From NCBI GenBank assembly GCA_031551485.1, contig JAVBNO010000053.1:1-51816 (forward strand): a DNA stretch of 51,816 nt, read 5' to 3'. Of the stretch, positions 48,623 to 51,816 are shown in pieces; position 1 is the first letter of the stretch, and each line of letters begins with the position of its first letter. The notes beneath the pieces are model-generated. The model searched no databases and was not told the DNA's origin. It was given only the letters and a program-made list of their open reading frames with translations. Source of the DNA: JAVBNO01 sp031551485 (lineage in GTDB: Bacteria > Bacillota > Clostridia > Oscillospirales > Ruminococcaceae). Made by a program: the position numbers and the translations under genes.

Positions 48623-50857
48623 ATGGCCAAGAAAGCAAAAGACCAGGATAATACGAAAAAACGAGAGATCACTGGCGGTGTCATTGAAAATGCCGGCCTT
48701 GTGCTGGACCAGCCCATCACTGAAACGCTGGAAAAAAACTATATGCCCTACGCCATGAGCGTTATCGTCTCCCGGGCCATCCCCGAAATTGACGGGTTCA
48801 AGCCGTCCCACCGCAAACTGCTCTACACCATGTACAAAATGGGCCTGCTCACCGGCGCCCGCACCAAGTCCGCCAATGTGGTGGGCCAAACCATGCGCCT
48901 GAACCCCCACGGCGACGCTGCCATCTACGAAACGATGGTCCGTTTGGCCCGTGGCAACGAAGCGCTCCTTTGCCCCTACGTCGATTCCAAAGGCAACTTC
49001 GGCAAATTCTATTCCCGCGATATGGCCTACGCCGCCTCCCGTTACACCGAGGTCAAGCTGGAAGCTGTCTGCAACGAACTGTTTGCGGATATCGATAAAG
49101 ATACTGTCGATTTTGTCGATAACTACGACGCCACCATGAAGGAACCCACCCTTTTGCCTGTACGCTTTCCTTCGGTGCTCGTCAATGCCAATGTGGGCAT
49201 CGCGGTGGGCATGGCCAGCTCCATCTGCCCCTTCAACCTGGCCGAAGTCTGCGACACCGCCATCTCCCTGATGAAAGACCCCGCCCATGACATCCTCTCT
49301 ACCCTCAAAGCTCCCGATTTCCCCGGCGGCGGCTTCATCCTGTACAACGAAGCCGACCTGCGCCAGATTTACGAAACCGGCCGCGGCAGTATTCGTGTCC
49401 GCTGTCGCTATACTTACGACAAAACCAATAATTGCCTCGAAATCACCGAAATCCCCCCCACCGCTACTGTCGAGGCCATCATGGACAAGATTGTGGGCGA
49501 AGTCAAGGCGGGCAAAATCCGCGAAATTGCCGACATGCGGGACGAAACCGACTTAAAAGGCCTCAAGCTCACCATCGACCTAAAGCGTGGCACCGACCCC
49601 GAAAAGCTGATGCAAAAGCTCTGTCGCGTCACCTCTCTTGAGGACAGCTACTCCTGCAATTTCAACGTTCTTATCGGTGCCAGCCCCATGGTGCTGGGCG
49701 TCCGCCGCCTCTTTGAGGAATGGACTGCCTTCCGCCGCGAGTCAGTGCGCCGTCGGATTTTCTACGACCTGGGCAAAAAGAAAGACAAACTCCACCTACT
49801 CAAAGGCCTCGAGCGCATCCTGTTGGACATCGATAAAGCCATCAAAATTGTCCGTGAAACCGACGAGGAGCGGGAGGTCGTTCCCAACCTGATGATCGGC
49901 TTCGGCATTGACGAAATCCAGGCTGACTATGTGGCCGAAATCCGGCTGCGCCACCTCAACCGGGAATACATCCTCAAGCGTACCGAAGAAATTGCCACCC
50001 TCCTCAAAGAGATCGCCGAAATGGAGGACATTCTGCAAAGCCCCAAAAAGCTCGATGCCATTATCATTGCCGAACTGGGTGAGGTCGGCAGAAAATACGG
50101 CCAGCCCCGCAAAAGCGAGCTGTATTACGCCACCGAAACCCCCAACGAGGAAGAGGAGGAAACCCTTCCCGATTATCCCGTCAACCTCTTCTTTACCCAG
50201 GCAGGCTATTTCAAAAAAATCACCCCCCTCTCTCTGCGGATGGGCGGTGACCAAAAGCTCAAAGAAGGGGATCGCATCACCCAAGCGGTTGAATCCCAAA
50301 ACACAGCCCATCTCCTCTTCTTCACCGACCGCGCCCAGGTCTACAAAGCCCGCGCCGGTGACTTCGAGGATACAAAGGCCTCGGTACTGGGTGACTATTT
50401 GGCCGCCAAGCTGGGAATGGACGACGGTGAAAGCGCTGTCTATATGGCGGTCACCACCGACTATGCCGGCTATATGATCTTCTTCTTCGAAAACGGTAAA
50501 ATTGCCAAAGTGCACATGAGCGCCTACGCCACCAAAACAAAGCGCAAAAAGCTGATTGCTGCCTATGGCGACAAATCGCCCTTGGTGGCCGCCTATTATA
50601 TCACGGCGGATCAAAGCTACCTCCTCACTTCCTCCACGGCGCGTCTCCTCATTGTGGCCACCGGGGCCGTCGCTCCCAAAACCACCAAGGACACCCAGGG
50701 CGTGGCCGCCATGACGCTGAAAAAGGGCGCCAAGCTCATCTCCGCCGTCCCCTATGAAGAAGATATGCTTCAAAATCCCCATCGTTACAAAACCCGCAAC
50801 CTCCCCTCGGCCGGCAGCTTGCCCCGGGAGGATGAAATCCAGCAGCTCAAGCTCTAA
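48623..50857 (+). CDS. Divergent type IIA topoisomerase subunit A (ParC/GyrA-like)
   Basis: DNA-cleaving subunit, 744 residues. The winged-helix catalytic Tyr141 is in AASRYTE, with the usual arginine before it. The quinolone-interacting site reads PHGDAAIYE, with Ala99 where sensitive enzymes carry Ser. The N-terminal 500 residues follow the breakage-reunion core; the last ~220 form the beta-pinwheel, with repeated blades but no clear GyrA box (QRRGGKG), so it is closer to ParC. GGAGAG precedes the ATG. It forms the pair with the subunit B gene upstream. Confidence 0.92.
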   Translation: MAKKAKDQDNTKKREITGGVIENAGLVLDQPITETLEKNYMPYAMSVIVSRAIPEIDGFKPSHRKLLYTMYKMGLLTGARTKSANVVGQTMRLNPHGDAAIYETMVRLARGNEALLCPYVDSKGNFGKFYSRDMAYAASRYTEVKLEAVCNELFADIDKDTVDFVDNYDATMKEPTLLPVRFPSVLVNANVGIAVGMASSICPFNLAEVCDTAISLMKDPAHDILSTLKAPDFPGGGFILYNEADLRQIYETGRGSIRVRCRYTYDKTNNCLEITEIPPTATVEAIMDKIVGEVKAGKIREIADMRDETDLKGLKLTIDLKRGTDPEKLMQKLCRVTSLEDSYSCNFNVLIGASPMVLGVRRLFEEWTAFRRESVRRRIFYDLGKKKDKLHLLKGLERILLDIDKAIKIVRETDEEREVVPNLMIGFGIDEIQADYVAEIRLRHLNREYILKRTEEIATLLKEIAEMEDILQSPKKLDAIIIAELGEVGRKYGQPRKSELYYATETPNEEEEETLPDYPVNLFFTQAGYFKKITPLSLRMGGDQKLKEGDRITQAVESQNTAHLLFFTDRAQVYKARAGDFEDTKASVLGDYLAAKLGMDDGESAVYMAVTTDYAGYMIFFFENGKIAKVHMSAYATKTKRKKLIAAYGDKSPLVAAYYITADQSYLLTSSTARLLIVATGAVAPKTTKDTQGVAAMTLKKGAKLISAVPYEEDMLQNPHRYKTRNLPSAGSLPREDEIQQLKL

Positions 50858-51100
50858 GCGCTTTGTCTGCCCACAGTACAATGGGCATCCGCCCCGTCCA
50901 GAAGAAAACGGCCCGCCACGGCTTGGGCGCCTTTGGTTCTTCGCAATTAAGAGGGGGTGAGTTGAGCTTGGTTGTAAAAGCAATGCGTTCATGCTACCAT
51001 AATGAAGTTAGAAATTTACGTCAAAATGGTTAAGCAGTTTCATTTTCAACGGATTAGGTGAACCAACAGTATTTATATTTTGGACAAGAGGTGTTTTTCA
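50858..51100. other. Composition boundary
   Basis: The sequence is GC-rich up to about 50,960 and then turns AT-rich, with a different look from all upstream intergenic regions. No terminator of ParC quality is seen. No integrase, tRNA or att-like repeat is visible at the junction. Confidence 0.55.
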
Positions 51101-51274
51101 ATGTTAAAAGGAAATCAAATAATGGGGTTGGGAATATTGCTTTTTTCAACAGCTATATTTTTAGCTAATACCGTAAATCTTCCGGATACTGTTACAGGAA
51201 TTATTACAGGTATAGGTATTGGTTTAGAGATAGTAGGACTGGTTAAACAACATAAAGAGAACAGAAGAAAATAA
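51101..51274 (+). CDS. 57-residue membrane protein
   Basis: Small hydrophobic protein with two possible helices (about 7-24 and 30-48) and a basic tail (KQHKENRRK). AGAGGTG precedes the ATG by 8 nt. The codons are AT-rich, unlike the upstream genes, in keeping with an acquired segment. No family is recognised; short proteins of this build occur widely as accessory genes in Firmicutes. Confidence 0.7.
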   Translation: MLKGNQIMGLGILLFSTAIFLANTVNLPDTVTGIITGIGIGLEIVGLVKQHKENRRK

Positions 51275-51441
51275 GCAGTTAGCCTAGTATGTGCAATTAA
51301 ATGACTCCCATGGAGTTATGTAGATTTTCAGCGTCAGGCTTAGACCGCGTAGGTATTGCGTATTCTTTATATTTTCTAGCTGATTTTAAAATTTGCTTAC
51401 TCATGCGTAGGGATATACACAAAGCCCTTGGAGGTTTATCA

Positions 51442-51816
51442 ATGAATCAAGAAATTATTAGAATTGATTTAAATGGGGTGAATTGTTATCTTGTAAAATC
51501 AAAAAACAGCTTCGTTTTGTTTGATACAGGCGGACCTATGCTTATGGATAAACACTTTAATAGTCGTCAAGAATTGTTGGTCAAGGAATTAGAGAAAGTT
51601 GGTTGTAAATCCGGCAACTTAAAGCTCATTGTTTTGACTCATGGTGATATGGACCATGTTTTTAATGCTGCATATATCCAAAAAAAATATAATACAAAAA
51701 TAGCCTTACATCCAAGTGACTTATCTTCTGTTGAGGCTATAAGTGTTCGATCAATTTTGGAGAACTTTCAATTCAGGTCGTTTATGTTGAAACTCATTTC
51801 TAAAGTAATGAAAAGT
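51442..51816 (+). CDS. MBL-fold metallo-hydrolase, truncated at window end
   Basis: The first 125 residues of a metallo-beta-lactamase-fold protein; the gene runs off the right edge. The metal motif reads THGDMDH, that is H-x-D-x-D-H in place of the usual H-x-H-x-D-H, a change known in a sub-branch of the family. An early LFDTGG strand follows the family plan. GGAGG lies 7 nt before the ATG. AT-rich codon use matches its small neighbour. Substrate unknown. Confidence 0.85.
   Translation, partial: MNQEIIRIDLNGVNCYLVKSKNSFVLFDTGGPMLMDKHFNSRQELLVKELEKVGCKSGNLKLIVLTHGDMDHVFNAAYIQKKYNTKIALHPSDLSSVEAISVRSILENFQFRSFMLKLISKVMKS

Noticed and set aside
51301..51330. Palindrome-like ACTCCCATGGAGT as an attachment site
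   Set aside because: Short, with no second copy and no integrase in view.

Overview
The window looks like a chromosomal segment of a spore-forming anaerobic member of the Clostridia (Firmicutes). I infer this from strong GGAGG-type ribosome binding sites with frequent TTG/GTG starts, rubrerythrin, CotF-type coat proteins, a BofC-like protein, RNase J, and the block gdpP-rplI-dnaB-tilS-hpt-ftsH. Most of the window is moderately GC-rich. From about 50.96 kb to the right edge it becomes clearly AT-rich, which suggests an acquired segment. I cannot fix a genus from sequence alone.

Layout. 0-0.7 kb: tandem copies of a hairpin-rich repeat. 0.7-5.3 kb (minus): rubrerythrin, then an MBOAT acyltransferase / DHHW protein / orphan DctP-type binding protein operon. 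5.6-8.6 kb (plus): DMT transporter, CofE-like protein, acetate kinase. 8.7-15.6 kb: DUF6044-like membrane protein (minus), DegV, an HMA-TauE/SafE-cupredoxin fusion, SppA with a long Pro/Ala-rich head, and a DUF3888 protein. 15.6-16.5 kb: second repeat array. 16.6-21.1 kb (minus): AGCS symporter, two spore-coat-like proteins, class A PBP. 21.3-24.3 kb (plus): BofC-like protein, glyoxalase I, and an unrecognised membrane protein with three copies of a Cys-rich 'WVYE' repeat plus an SH3 domain. 24.4-26.2 kb (minus): XRE regulator and CPBP protease. 26.6-28.4 kb (plus): ECF sigma, zinc anti-sigma and two membrane proteins joined by three ATGA overlaps. 28.8-33.6 kb (minus): RNase J behind a long leader, and a sugar nucleotidyltransferase fused to a degenerate phosphomannomutase. 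33.9-36.1 kb (plus): RNase HI, IscS, IscU. 36.2 kb: a lone repeat copy. 36.5-37.8 kb (minus): rhomboid-like protein and a lipoprotein. 38-50.9 kb (plus): gdpP, rplI, dnaB, tilS, hpt, ftsH, and a divergent type IIA topoisomerase pair. 51-51.8 kb: AT-rich end with a tiny membrane protein and a truncated MBL-fold hydrolase.

The most interesting signals are (1) a roughly 250-bp repeat made of consecutive hairpins whose stems are kept while loops vary, arrayed in tandem and lying in convergent 3'-3' gaps wherever both neighbours are visible; (2) the triple WVYE/CxxC-repeat membrane SH3 protein; (3) a roughly 335-nt leader before RNase J, which probably starts at an unrecognised TTG; and (4) several promoters overlapped by perfect palindromes. 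All product names come from motif reading, not database searches.
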